From Enterobacter cancerogenus (lineage in GTDB: Bacteria > Pseudomonadota > Gammaproteobacteria > Enterobacterales > Enterobacteriaceae): a stretch of DNA of 64,000 nt. Of this stretch, positions 56,105 through 64,000 are shown in pieces (the stretch's first letter is position 1; each line of letters opens with the position of its first letter). The position numbers and the translations under genes are program-made. Location of the stretch: contig NZ_CP077290.1 in NCBI RefSeq assembly GCF_019047785.1, positions 1,736,001 through 1,800,000 of the forward strand, written 5' to 3'. Under the pieces are notes generated by a model. That model saw only the letters and a list, made by a program, of their open reading frames with translations, had not been told where the DNA came from and searched no databases.

Positions 56105-58627
56105 TCAGTTTCCGCCAAACATGTCCTTGATCCAGCCTGCGACGCCGTCGCTGTCTTTCTTCTCATTCTGCTGCTGCGGCTGTTGCTGCGGCTGTTGAGG
56201 TTGAGAAGACTGATCGAACGGGTTACCCGTCGGCTGTTCCGGCTGGCTCTGCTGGCACAGGGAATCCGGGTTCGTCGTCCAGACCGGCAGCATGCGCACG
56301 CCGCCGCCGCAGATGAAGTTACCCGCGTCATCCACGCCCATATCGACGATATCTTCCGGTGCCACCAGGTTCAGCGGGACCGGGGACTGATTGGCAAGAT
56401 AACGCTGGTAAATCGACATCGCGCCGCTCGCACCATACAGTTTGGTCGGCTGGTTGTTATCGCGGCCTACCCAGGTGATCACCACTTCACGGCCATCGAT
56501 ACCGGCGAACCAGGTATCAACGTTGTTGTTGGTGGTCCCGGTTTTACCCGCCAGATGCAGGCCTGGATACTTCGCCCCCAGCTGACGCCCGGTGCCACGT
56601 TGTACAACCTGCTGCATGGTCCACAGGGTCATATAGGCCGCCTGGGCCGGAACCGCGCGTTCTGCCTGCGGGAAGCTCTGATACAGCACTGAACCATCTT
56701 CGGCAATGACCGAACGCAGGGCTGACAATGGCGCACGGTTACCGCCGCTGGCGATCGTCTGGAACGCCTGCGCGACTTCAATTGGCGTCAGGTTCAGCGC
56801 CCCGAGGATCATCGCCGGTACCGGATGCAGCTGATCTTTCGGCACGCCCAGCTTCTGCCAGGTATCGGTGATCGCCGGGAGACCCAGTGCCATACCGAGG
56901 TTAACCGTTGGCACGTTCATGGAGCGCGTCAGCGCATCCACCAGCATAACCTGGCCGCTGAACTGTCTGTCATCGTTCTGCGGGGACCATACCTGGCCGT
57001 TAGGCTGGCGCAGGGAAATTGGCGCATCGGCAATCCAGGTGTTCAGGCGGTACTGGTTCGGCTGGCTCAGCGCGGTGAGATAGGTCGCCGGTTTTGCCAG
57101 AGAACCAATCGAACGACGCGCCTGCATTGCACGGTTGTAGCCCGCGAACTGCGGCTCAGCACCGCCCACCATGGCGCGCACTTCACCGGTGTTACGGTCA
57201 ACCACCACCATCGCCGTTTCAAGATCGCTCAGCTTGCGCTGTTTCTTCAGCACCGGAATGCCTTCAACGGCCGCCTTTTCTGCCGCATCCTGCGCGACGG
57301 AATCGAAGGTGGTGAAGATTTTCACACCGGAGAGATCTTTCACCTTGTCACCGAGCTTGCTCTGAAGCTCCTGACGCACCATCTGCATAAACGCAGGCTG
57401 CGGAGAGATCACCCCACCACGCGGCTGCACGCCCAGCGGACGCGCGCTCAGCATGTCGTAAAGCTCCTGGTCAATGACCTGCTGCTGTTGCAGCAGACGC
57501 AGCACCAGGTTACGACGCTCCAGCGCCAGTTTCGGGTTGCGCCACGGGTTATAGATGGACGCCCCTTTCACCATGCCCACCAGCAGCGCCTGCTGGTCAA
57601 GGCTCAGCTCTTCCACCGGGCGGCCAAAGTAGTACAGGCTCGCCAGCGGGAAGCCGCGAATTTCGTTATCGCCGCTCTGGCCGAGATAGACCTCGTTCAT
57701 ATACAGCTCAAGGATGCGATCCTTGCTGTAGCGCGCGTCCATCAGCACTGCCATGTACGCTTCGTTGGCCTTACGCCAGTAGGAGCGTTCGCTGGAGAGG
57801 AACAGGTTCTTCACCAGCTGCTGGGTCAGGGTACTCGCCCCCTGCACCGTGCGCCCTGCCGTCAGGTTCGCCAGCACCGCACGACCGATGGAGTAAAGGC
57901 TGATACCGTCGTGCTCGTAGAAGTGACGGTCCTCGGTTGCCAGCAGGGTATCCACCAGCAGATCCGGGAAGCCGTTACGCGCTACGAACAGGCGCTGCTC
58001 GCCGTTCGCCGACGACAGCATGGTGATCAAACGCGGATCGAGACGGAAGAAACCGAACTGACGGTTGTTATCCATGTTCTCGATGGTTTCAAGACGATCG
58101 CCGTCAAAGGTCAGACGCGCGCGCACCTGCCCCTCTTTGCTGTCCGGGAAGTCGAACGGACGGCGGATCATCTCAATGCTTTTCGCCTGTACCGTAAACT
58201 CGCCAGGGCGCGTCATCTTCGTCACCTGACGATACTGCGTCGCCTGCAGCAGCTTGACCATCTCGTTCTTGCTGATGGACATATCCGGCTCGAGGTTGAC
58301 CATACGGCCATACACCGCCGCGGGTAACTGCCAGACTTTGCCATCGATTCGGCTGCGGATCTTCTGATCCAGATACACGCCGTAAATCGCAATCAGCACG
58401 ACAAAAACAATGAACAGCTTCAGCAGCAGCCAGAACCAGCCGCGCTTACCACGAGGCCTGCGTCCTTTGCCCTTTCCTTTGCGTGGCATGGATCCTTTAT
58501 CCTCATAATCGTCTTCATAGTCATCGTCATACTCCTCATCTCTGAGTCGACGACGGCTCACTTTTTCTTTCGCCGGACGCGTGGGTTTTCCCTTACGTCC
58601 TATTGGCTCGCGGTCATTCCCCGCCAT
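56105..58627 (-). CDS. mrcB: Penicillin-binding protein 1b
   Basis: A bifunctional peptidoglycan synthase of the inner membrane. The 840 residues have a charged cytoplasmic N-terminus, one membrane helix at about 64-87, a UB2H domain that binds LpoB, the GT51 transglycosylase with catalytic Glu of [11 protein letters not shown], and the transpeptidase with SIGSLAKP (Ser near 509), SMNVP and KTGTTNN. A Gln/Pro-rich tail follows. ATG at 58627 matches E. coli; six further codons are open upstream. Confidence 0.97.
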   Translation of the reverse strand: MAGNDREPIGRKGKPTRPAKEKVSRRRLRDEEYDDDYEDDYEDKGSMPRKGKGKGRRPRGKRGWFWLLLKLFIVFVVLIAIYGVYLDQKIRSRIDGKVWQLPAAVYGRMVNLEPDMSISKNEMVKLLQATQYRQVTKMTRPGEFTVQAKSIEMIRRPFDFPDSKEGQVRARLTFDGDRLETIENMDNNRQFGFFRLDPRLITMLSSANGEQRLFVARNGFPDLLVDTLLATEDRHFYEHDGISLYSIGRAVLANLTAGRTVQGASTLTQQLVKNLFLSSERSYWRKANEAYMAVLMDARYSKDRILELYMNEVYLGQSGDNEIRGFPLASLYYFGRPVEELSLDQQALLVGMVKGASIYNPWRNPKLALERRNLVLRLLQQQQVIDQELYDMLSARPLGVQPRGGVISPQPAFMQMVRQELQSKLGDKVKDLSGVKIFTTFDSVAQDAAEKAAVEGIPVLKKQRKLSDLETAMVVVDRNTGEVRAMVGGAEPQFAGYNRAMQARRSIGSLAKPATYLTALSQPNQYRLNTWIADAPISLRQPNGQVWSPQNDDRQFSGQVMLVDALTRSMNVPTVNLGMALGLPAITDTWQKLGVPKDQLHPVPAMILGALNLTPIEVAQAFQTIASGGNRAPLSALRSVIAEDGSVLYQSFPQAERAVPAQAAYMTLWTMQQVVQRGTGRQLGAKYPGLHLAGKTGTTNNNVDTWFAGIDGREVVITWVGRDNNQPTKLYGASGAMSIYQRYLANQSPVPLNLVAPEDIVDMGVDDAGNFICGGGVRMLPVWTTNPDSLCQQSQPEQPTGNPFDQSSQPQQPQQQPQQQNEKKDSDGVAGWIKDMFGGN

Positions 58628-58720
58628 GCTTTTTCTCCGCAACATTCAGGCGCAAAGGCCAGATTCTCTTGTCTTCCACATCAGCGTGATAGAAGAAATC
58701 TCTCAAATTTATGTCTTTTC

Positions 58721-58766
58721 TCCCTCTCCCGTGGGAGAGGGCCGGGGTGAGGGCATTAGCCCGCAC
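58721..58766. repeat. REP-like palindromic element, copy C
   Basis: CCCTCTCCC, GT, GGGAGAGGG, then CCGGGGTGAGGG and CCGCAC; the reverse complement gives the same order as copies A and B2. It lies between the hrpB stop and mrcB, which are in tandem on the minus strand. Confidence 0.8.
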
Positions 58767-58771
58767 TTACC

Positions 58772-61201
58772 CTACGAATACTTCTTCGTCCGCCGCGTCG
58801 GTGCGGTGTTCGCCGGATCGTCCGGCCAGACGTGTTTCGGGTAGCGCCCCTTCATCTCTTTCTGCACGTCACGGTAGCTCCCCGCCCAAAACGCGCCCAG
58901 ATCACGGGTGATCTGCAGCGGACGATGCGCGGGTGAGAGCAGCTCCAGCACCAGCGGCACACGCCCTTCGGCAATGGACGGCGTGCTCGCCTCACCGAAC
59001 ATTTCCTGCATACGCACCGCCAGCGCAGGCGGATTATCGTCATGATAACGAATGGCAATCCGGCTCCCGGTCGGCACAGTGTAATGCCCAGGCAGTTCAC
59101 TATCCAGACGTTGACGTAATGACCAGTCCAGTAAATTCTGTAACGCGGCCTTAACATCGAGCGCTTTCAGCGCCCGCAGCGAGTGTACGCCCGCCATTTG
59201 CGGCAAGAGCCACACTTCCAGCGACGCCAGCAGCGTGTCGTCATCTACCGCAGGCCAGTTATATTCCGGCAACCAGCGCGCGGCGCACAGCAGACGAAGA
59301 CGATACTGCTCGGCCTCCGGCGTCCAGTTCAGGACGCCCAGCCCCTTCTCACGGATGCCGTTCAGCATCGCCTGATGCAGCTCCTCTTCCGAGGGCTTCG
59401 CCAGCGGTTTCGTCCCCAGCGTCAGCCTGCCAATCTGGCTGCGGCGAAACGCCTTCAGCGTGCCCTGGGCTTCATCCCATTCCACACTGTCAGACTGCTG
59501 AAGCAACTGCGGGCAGGCGCGGGTGAGCGCGTCGATATCAACGGCAATCGCCTGCAGAATGCGCGCATCCGGCGAGTGACTGCCCTGCAACAGCAGCGGC
59601 GCAATCAGCCATTCATGCCGCGTCAGGGCGTCGTCGACGTCAAGCATGGCCCCCATGCCGTTCGCCAGCTGGTAGCGTCCGTCAAGGCCACGACGACGTG
59701 CGATCCGGTCCGGAAAAGCCCGCGCCAGCAGGGGAACGATACGGTCACCGTCGGGCGCGCCACCGTGGCTGTTGAGCCGTCGGCACAGCTGCTGCGCGCG
59801 CTGCTGCCAGTGCCCCTGACGACGGGAAAAGGCCTGCGCCAGATCGCTGCTGCCACCTCGCGGCGGCTCCTCAAGGATAGCCGCCAGTTTCGCGGCCGTG
59901 GCAATTTCGTCATCTCCCTCTGCCGCCACCAGCATGGCCGCCAGACGCGGATCGTTGCCGATGGCCGCCATTTTCCGCCCACGCGACGACAGCCGTTCGC
60001 CGTCCAGCGCACCGAGCTGGGCCAGCAGTGTACGGGCAGCGGCAAGATTGACCACCGGCGGCGGGTTGAGCCAGACCAGTTGCTCCGGATCCGGACAACC
60101 CCACTGAAGCAGATCCATCGTCAGCCCCGAAAGGTCGCTTTGCAGAATTTCCGGCGTACCGTGCAGCGCCGCCCGTTCGGCCTGCTCGGCGCCGATCAGG
60201 TGTAAACAGATCCCCGGCTCAAGACGCCCCGCACGCCCTGCGCGTTGCACCATCGACGCCTGGCTGATGCGTTGCGTAATCAGTCGGGTAAGTCCGGTCC
60301 GCGGATCAAAGCTCGCCACCCTCTCCTGCGCGCAATCGACCACCAGGCGAATGCCTTCGATGGTTAAGCTGGTTTCGGCAATATTGGTTGCCAGCACCAC
60401 CTTACGCTGACCGGCAGGCGCAGGCAGAATCGCTTTGCGCTGCTCACTGAGCGGCAGCGCGCCGTAGAGCGGGCAAAGCACGACATCACCGCCCACGCGG
60501 GTGGCGAGCTGCTCCTGTACGCGCTGGATTTCCCCCACGCCGGGTAAAAACAGCAGCAGCGAACCGGGTTCCTGACGCAGCAGCTCTGCCGTCGCTATCG
60601 CCACGGCGTCGTCAAAACGCTGATGCGCAGGCAGCGATTGGTATCGGCGCTCAACCGGGAACGCGCGGCCTTCGGATGAGATCACCGGCGCGTCGGGCAG
60701 CGCCTGGCGCAGCAGAGCATTGTCCAGCGTCGCCGACATGATCAGCAGCCGGAGATCGTCGCGCAGCCCCTGCTGCACGTCCAGCAGCAGCGCCAGCGCC
60801 AGATCCGCCTGCAGGCTACGCTCGTGGAATTCATCCAGAATCACCAGCCCGACGCCGTTAAGCTCAGGATCGTTTTGCAGCATGCGGGTGAGGATACCCT
60901 CGGTCACCACCTCCAGGCGCGTCGTTGGCCCCACACAGGTGTCAGCCCGCATCCGGTAGCCTACCGTTTCACCCGGTTTCTCGTTCAGCAGCTCCGCCAG
61001 ACGCTGCGCCACATTGCGCGCGGCCAGCCTGCGCGGCTCCAGCAGGATAATTTTCCCGGGGATCACGCCCGATGTCAGGATCTGCAGCGGCAGCCAGGTG
61101 GACTTCCCCGCGCCCGTGGGGGCATTGAGCAAAACCTGAGGGGCATATTTTAAGGCAGTGAGAAGCTCAGGAAGGACGACGGCGACCGGCAAAGAGGACA
61201 C
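58772..61201 (-). CDS. hrpB: ATP-dependent helicase HrpB
   Basis: A DEAH-box RNA helicase-like protein; its physiological substrate is not clear. The 809 residues, the E. coli length, show motif I GAGKST, LLEPRRLAARN, DEFHER, SAT, and motif VI QRAGRAGR, then a long HrpB-specific C-terminal region. I chose the GTG at 61201 because TCTGGAG precedes it and homologues begin SSLPVA; a longer frame runs into the thpR promoter region. Divergent from thpR. Confidence 0.94.
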   Translation of the reverse strand: MSSLPVAVVLPELLTALKYAPQVLLNAPTGAGKSTWLPLQILTSGVIPGKIILLEPRRLAARNVAQRLAELLNEKPGETVGYRMRADTCVGPTTRLEVVTEGILTRMLQNDPELNGVGLVILDEFHERSLQADLALALLLDVQQGLRDDLRLLIMSATLDNALLRQALPDAPVISSEGRAFPVERRYQSLPAHQRFDDAVAIATAELLRQEPGSLLLFLPGVGEIQRVQEQLATRVGGDVVLCPLYGALPLSEQRKAILPAPAGQRKVVLATNIAETSLTIEGIRLVVDCAQERVASFDPRTGLTRLITQRISQASMVQRAGRAGRLEPGICLHLIGAEQAERAALHGTPEILQSDLSGLTMDLLQWGCPDPEQLVWLNPPPVVNLAAARTLLAQLGALDGERLSSRGRKMAAIGNDPRLAAMLVAAEGDDEIATAAKLAAILEEPPRGGSSDLAQAFSRRQGHWQQRAQQLCRRLNSHGGAPDGDRIVPLLARAFPDRIARRRGLDGRYQLANGMGAMLDVDDALTRHEWLIAPLLLQGSHSPDARILQAIAVDIDALTRACPQLLQQSDSVEWDEAQGTLKAFRRSQIGRLTLGTKPLAKPSEEELHQAMLNGIREKGLGVLNWTPEAEQYRLRLLCAARWLPEYNWPAVDDDTLLASLEVWLLPQMAGVHSLRALKALDVKAALQNLLDWSLRQRLDSELPGHYTVPTGSRIAIRYHDDNPPALAVRMQEMFGEASTPSIAEGRVPLVLELLSPAHRPLQITRDLGAFWAGSYRDVQKEMKGRYPKHVWPDDPANTAPTRRTKKYS

Positions 61202-61274
61202 GAACAGCTCCAGAGGGTTAACTTTAGTCGGCGTACATTGTAGCATCGGCGCATATCATTACCGAGTCCCCTGT

Positions 61275-61829
61275 ATGTCTGAGTCGAAACGACTGTTTTT
61301 CGCCCTGGAGTTGCCCGCCAACGTGCAGCGGCAAATTGTGCGCTGGCGCGCCAGCCACTTTCCGCCGGAAGCGGGCCGCCCGATTGCGGCGGCAAACCTG
61401 CACCTGACGCTGGCATTTCTGGGCGACGTGAGTGCCGAAAAGCAGCGTGCGCTGGCGGCCATGGCCGGGCGAATTTCCCAGCCGGGGTTTACGCTGCACC
61501 TTGACGATGCCGGGCAGTGGTTGCGCTCCCGCGTCGTCTGGCTGGGTACGCGTCAGCCGCCGCGCGGGCTGTTACAGCTTGCCAGTATGCTGCGCGCACA
61601 GGCGGCACGCAGCGGGTGCTACCAAAGCCCGCAGCCGTTTCATCCGCATATCACGCTGCTGCGCGATGCGGGACACGCCGTCGCCATCCCGCCGCCGGGT
61701 TTTCACTGGTCTTTTCCGGTGAACGGCTTCGCGCTGTACGAATCGGTTTTTGCACGAGGACGCACCCGCTATACCCCGCTTCAGCGCTGGACGCTGGGCG
61801 ACACGATAAGGAATTCTGATGAAGTTTAG
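61275..61829 (+). CDS. thpR: RNA 2',3'-cyclic phosphodiesterase
   Basis: A 2H-phosphoesterase, formerly LigT, that opens 2',3'-cyclic phosphates and can ligate 2',5' in vitro. The two catalytic His motifs are HLTLAFLG and HITLLRDA in 184 residues. I chose ATG at 61275, which gives MSESKRLFF as in homologues; the longer frame overlaps hrpB from the other strand. It overlaps sfsA by 11 bases. Confidence 0.95.
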   Translation: MSESKRLFFALELPANVQRQIVRWRASHFPPEAGRPIAAANLHLTLAFLGDVSAEKQRALAAMAGRISQPGFTLHLDDAGQWLRSRVVWLGTRQPPRGLLQLASMLRAQAARSGCYQSPQPFHPHITLLRDAGHAVAIPPPGFHWSFPVNGFALYESVFARGRTRYTPLQRWTLGDTIRNSDEV

Positions 61830-62523
61830 TCCGGCTCTGCAGCACGCCACGCTTATCCAACGCTACAAACGCTTTCTTGCTGACGTGGTGACTCCCGAGG
61901 GGGAACACTTTACCCTGCACTGCCCCAATACCGGGGCCATGACGGGCTGTGCCACGCCGGGGGACACCGTCTGGTATTCCACTTCAGAAAATACTAAACG
62001 CAAATACCCGCATACCTGGGAAATGACGCAGACGCAAAATGGCGCATTTATTTGCGTCAACACCCTGCGGGCAAACCAATTAGTGAAGGAAGCGCTAACA
62101 AATGATTTGCTCCCGGAACTTACGGGTTACAGTATGCTGAAAGGCGAAGTGAAATATGGCGATGAGGGCAGCAGAATTGACTTCATGTTACAGGCGGAAG
62201 ATCGTCCTGAGTGCTATATTGAAGTCAAATCAGTGACGTTAGCAGAGCAGGAAAATGGCTACTTTCCGGATGCGGTAACGCTACGTGGCCAGAAGCATCT
62301 GCGAGAGCTAATGAGTGTTGCGGCGGCGGGCAAGCGCGCCGTATTGCTGTTTGCCGTTTTGCACTCAGCCATCGAACGCTTCTCTCCCGCCCGCCATATT
62401 GATCTTAAATACGCGCAATTGTTGCATGAGGCACAAAAGCAGGGGGTAGAGATTTTCGCTTATAAAGCGGAACTTTCGGCCGAAAATATGACTCTGAGAT
62501 CCTCTCTTCCCATTGTCTTATAA
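61819..62523 (+). CDS. sfsA: Sugar fermentation stimulation protein SfsA
   Basis: A 234-residue protein first found as a stimulator of maltose use in E. coli, with DNA-binding and nuclease-like features. [12 protein letters not shown] near the start, EVKSVTLAE (the PD-(D/E)XK-like Asp-Glu-Lys region) and GQKHLRELM mark the family. It begins inside thpR and may be translationally coupled to it. Its exact role is not known. Confidence 0.94.
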   Translation: MKFSPALQHATLIQRYKRFLADVVTPEGEHFTLHCPNTGAMTGCATPGDTVWYSTSENTKRKYPHTWEMTQTQNGAFICVNTLRANQLVKEALTNDLLPELTGYSMLKGEVKYGDEGSRIDFMLQAEDRPECYIEVKSVTLAEQENGYFPDAVTLRGQKHLRELMSVAAAGKRAVLLFAVLHSAIERFSPARHIDLKYAQLLHEAQKQGVEIFAYKAELSAENMTLRSSLPIVL

Positions 62524-62611
62524 GGGATTAGACGATTGGTTATTATGTGTTCTGGCCGCGTGCGCAAATACGCTTTTCCTCACAGGCTTGTCAAGTGTTA
62601 CGTTTAGATAA

Positions 62612-62640
62612 TTGCCTTACGGAAAAGCATCTGCTATTTA
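62612..62640 (+). promoter_or_regulatory. Candidate dksA promoter
   Basis: TTGCCT and TATTTA are 17 bases apart, 60 bases ahead of dksA. A small CCCCG/CGGGG hairpin (62658-62670) lies in the leader. Confidence 0.5.
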
Positions 62641-62699
62641 TAGCGACCTGATTTTTCCCCCGACACGGGGATCGATAGTGCGTGTTAAGGAGAAGCAAC

Positions 62700-63155
62700 A
62701 TGCAAGAAGGGCAAAACCGTAAAACATCGTCCCTGAGTATTCTCGCCATCGCTGGGGTGGAGCCATACCAGGAGAAGCCGGGCGAAGAGTATATGAACGA
62801 AGCCCAGCTGTCGCACTTCAAGCGTATTCTTGAAGCATGGCGTAATCAACTCAGGGATGAAGTCGATCGCACCGTTACTCATATGCAGGATGAAGCTGCT
62901 AACTTCCCGGATCCGGTAGACCGTGCCGCTCAGGAAGAAGAGTTCAGCCTCGAACTGCGTAACCGTGACCGCGAACGCAAACTGATCAAAAAGATCGAAA
63001 AAACGCTGAAAAAGGTTGAGGACGAAGATTTTGGCTACTGCGAATCCTGCGGTGTTGAAATCGGAATTCGCCGCCTCGAAGCGCGTCCAACCGCCGATCT
63101 GTGTATCGACTGTAAAACGCTGGCAGAAATTCGCGAAAAACAGATGGCCGGTTAA
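62700..63155 (+). CDS. dksA: RNA polymerase-binding transcription factor DksA
   Basis: Acts with ppGpp in the secondary channel of RNA polymerase to repress rRNA promoters and activate amino-acid promoters. The 151 residues match E. coli nearly throughout: a coiled coil with the acidic tip ([12 protein letters not shown]), and the four-cysteine zinc finger (CESCGVE and CIDCKT). ATG at 62700 follows AAGGAG; six upstream codons are open but unsupported. Confidence 0.98.
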   Translation: MQEGQNRKTSSLSILAIAGVEPYQEKPGEEYMNEAQLSHFKRILEAWRNQLRDEVDRTVTHMQDEAANFPDPVDRAAQEEEFSLELRNRDRERKLIKKIEKTLKKVEDEDFGYCESCGVEIGIRRLEARPTADLCIDCKTLAEIREKQMAG

Positions 63156-63176
63156 TCCGCCCTCTAAACACACCGT

Positions 63177-63205
63177 AAAGGCGGGAGTCTCTCCCGCCTT
63201 ATTAG
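63177..63205 (+). terminator. Terminator between dksA and gluQ
   Basis: AAGGCGGGAG and CTCCCGCCTT arms with a TCT loop. The T run is short (TTATT), so it may be leaky and let some transcription into gluQ, six bases beyond. Confidence 0.75.
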
Positions 63206-63210
63206 TTGAT

Positions 63211-64000
63211 ATGTCTGAATCACATTATATTGGGCGCTTCGCGCCATCCCCTTCCGGTGAATTGCATTTCGGCTCATTGATAGCCGCCCTTGGCAGCTAC
63301 CTGCAGGCTCGCGCCCATCAGGGTACCTGGCTCGTTCGTATTGAAGATATCGATCCTCCGCGTGAAGTTCCCGGTGCGGCAGACACCATTCTGCATCAGC
63401 TGGAACATTACGGTCTTCACTGGGACGGCGACGTTCTCTGGCAATCAACACGCCACGATGCCTATCGTGAACGGCTGGCCTGGCTTCACGAGCAAGGGCT
63501 TTCCTACAATTGTACCTGCACCCGCGCCCGCATTCAGAGCGTAGGGGGCGTCTATGACGGCCATTGCCGCACGCTCAACAACGGCCCGGAAAACGCGGCT
63601 GTTCGTCTGCGTCAGCGCGACCCCGTAACCCGTTTTAACGATCTGCTATCCGGTGAGATACAGGCGGATGCGCGTCTGGCGCAGGAGGATTTCATCATCC
63701 ACCGCCGCGATGGCCTGTTCGCCTACAACCTGGCGGTGGTCGTGGATGACCATTTCCAGGGCGTCACGGAAATTGTGCGCGGCGCCGATCTGGTGGAACC
63801 CACCGTGCGCCATATTTCGCTGTACCGTCAGTTTGGCTGGGCAGCGCCGGATTACATTCATCTCCCGCTGGCGGTCACCGCGTCGGGCCTGAAGTTGTCC
63901 AAGCAAAACCATGCGCCAGCCCTGCCGGGCGGCGATCCGCGCCCGGTTTTAATCGACGCGCTGCGGTTTCTCAACCAGACTGTCATCGACGGCTGGCAGG
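63211..64000 (+). CDS. gluQ: Glutamyl-Q tRNA(Asp) synthetase (3' end outside window)
   Basis: Attaches glutamate to the queuosine at position 34 of tRNA-Asp. The frame is open from ATG at 63211 to the window end, about 263 residues. It is a truncated GluRS-like enzyme with no anticodon-binding domain: HIGH-like SGELHFGSL, zinc residues in [10 protein letters not shown] and YDGHCR, and KMSKS-like [22 protein letters not shown] supports the start. Usually about 298 residues, so roughly 35 are missing here. Confidence 0.95.
   Translation, partial: MSESHYIGRFAPSPSGELHFGSLIAALGSYLQARAHQGTWLVRIEDIDPPREVPGAADTILHQLEHYGLHWDGDVLWQSTRHDAYRERLAWLHEQGLSYNCTCTRARIQSVGGVYDGHCRTLNNGPENAAVRLRQRDPVTRFNDLLSGEIQADARLAQEDFIIHRRDGLFAYNLAVVVDDHFQGVTEIVRGADLVEPTVRHISLYRQFGWAAPDYIHLPLAVTASGLKLSKQNHAPALPGGDPRPVLIDALRFLNQTVIDGWQ

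Noticed and set aside
56825..58327. 500-codon plus-strand open frame antisense to mrcB
   Set aside because: His/Arg/Gln-rich mirror of the PBP1b frame, no signal or domain.

Overview
The window is chromosomal DNA of an Enterobacteriaceae member close to Enterobacter and its relatives. Nearly every protein looks like a close counterpart of an Escherichia coli K-12 protein, and gene order follows E. coli from proS to gluQ, read in reverse. Base composition is moderately GC-rich. I see no rRNA, tRNA, insertion sequence, integrase, prophage or CRISPR array. Assignments rest on recalled family sequences and motifs, since no database search was possible.

Layout. 1-7.2 kb: end of proS, then nlpE, arfB, yaeQ, yaeP, rof, tilS, yaeR and ldcC (proline charging, envelope sensing, ribosome rescue, Rho inhibition, tRNA-Ile lysidinylation, lysine decarboxylation). 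7.3-22 kb: a long minus-strand envelope block transcribed uppS-cdsA-rseP-bamA-skp-lpxD-fabZ-lpxA-lpxB-rnhB-dnaE-accA. It joins lipid carrier and phospholipid synthesis, outer-membrane protein assembly, lipid A synthesis, fatty-acid initiation and the replicative polymerase. 22-27 kb: rpsB-tsf, pyrH, frr and dxr, with the S2-controlled leader ahead of rpsB. 27-34.5 kb (mostly plus): map, glnD and dapD, then a minus-strand YdeP-like molybdopterin oxidoreductase, then yaeH. 34.5-41 kb: cdaR, degP (with a clear sigma-E promoter), dgt, and the mtnN-btuF-yadS operon. 41-44.6 kb: erpA, clcA and hemL. 44.7-50.7 kb: the fhuACDB hydroxamate-siderophore operon. 50.9-55.8 kb: a four-gene chaperone-usher fimbrial operon. 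56.1-64 kb: mrcB, hrpB, thpR, sfsA, dksA and the start of gluQ.

Accessory content. Two places depart from the E. coli K-12 order as I recall it. The fimbrial operon (major pilin, chaperone, usher, two-domain tip adhesin) sits between fhuA and mrcB. The YdeP-family oxidoreductase sits between dapD and yaeH, where E. coli carries yaeI; yaeF, expected between nlpE and proS, is also absent. A palindromic repeat family with a CCCTCTCCC/GGGAGAGGG stem and a CCCTCACCCC flank occurs at three gene ends (34.5, 44.6 and 58.7 kb), and a classical REP lies at 41.2 kb.

Nothing in the window clearly amounts to an undescribed biological system. The points most worth a second look are the fimbrial operon and its unrecognised adhesin, the oxidoreductase, the repeat family, and several perfect hairpins in intercistronic leaders (pilin/chaperone, lpxD/fabZ, clcA/erpA).
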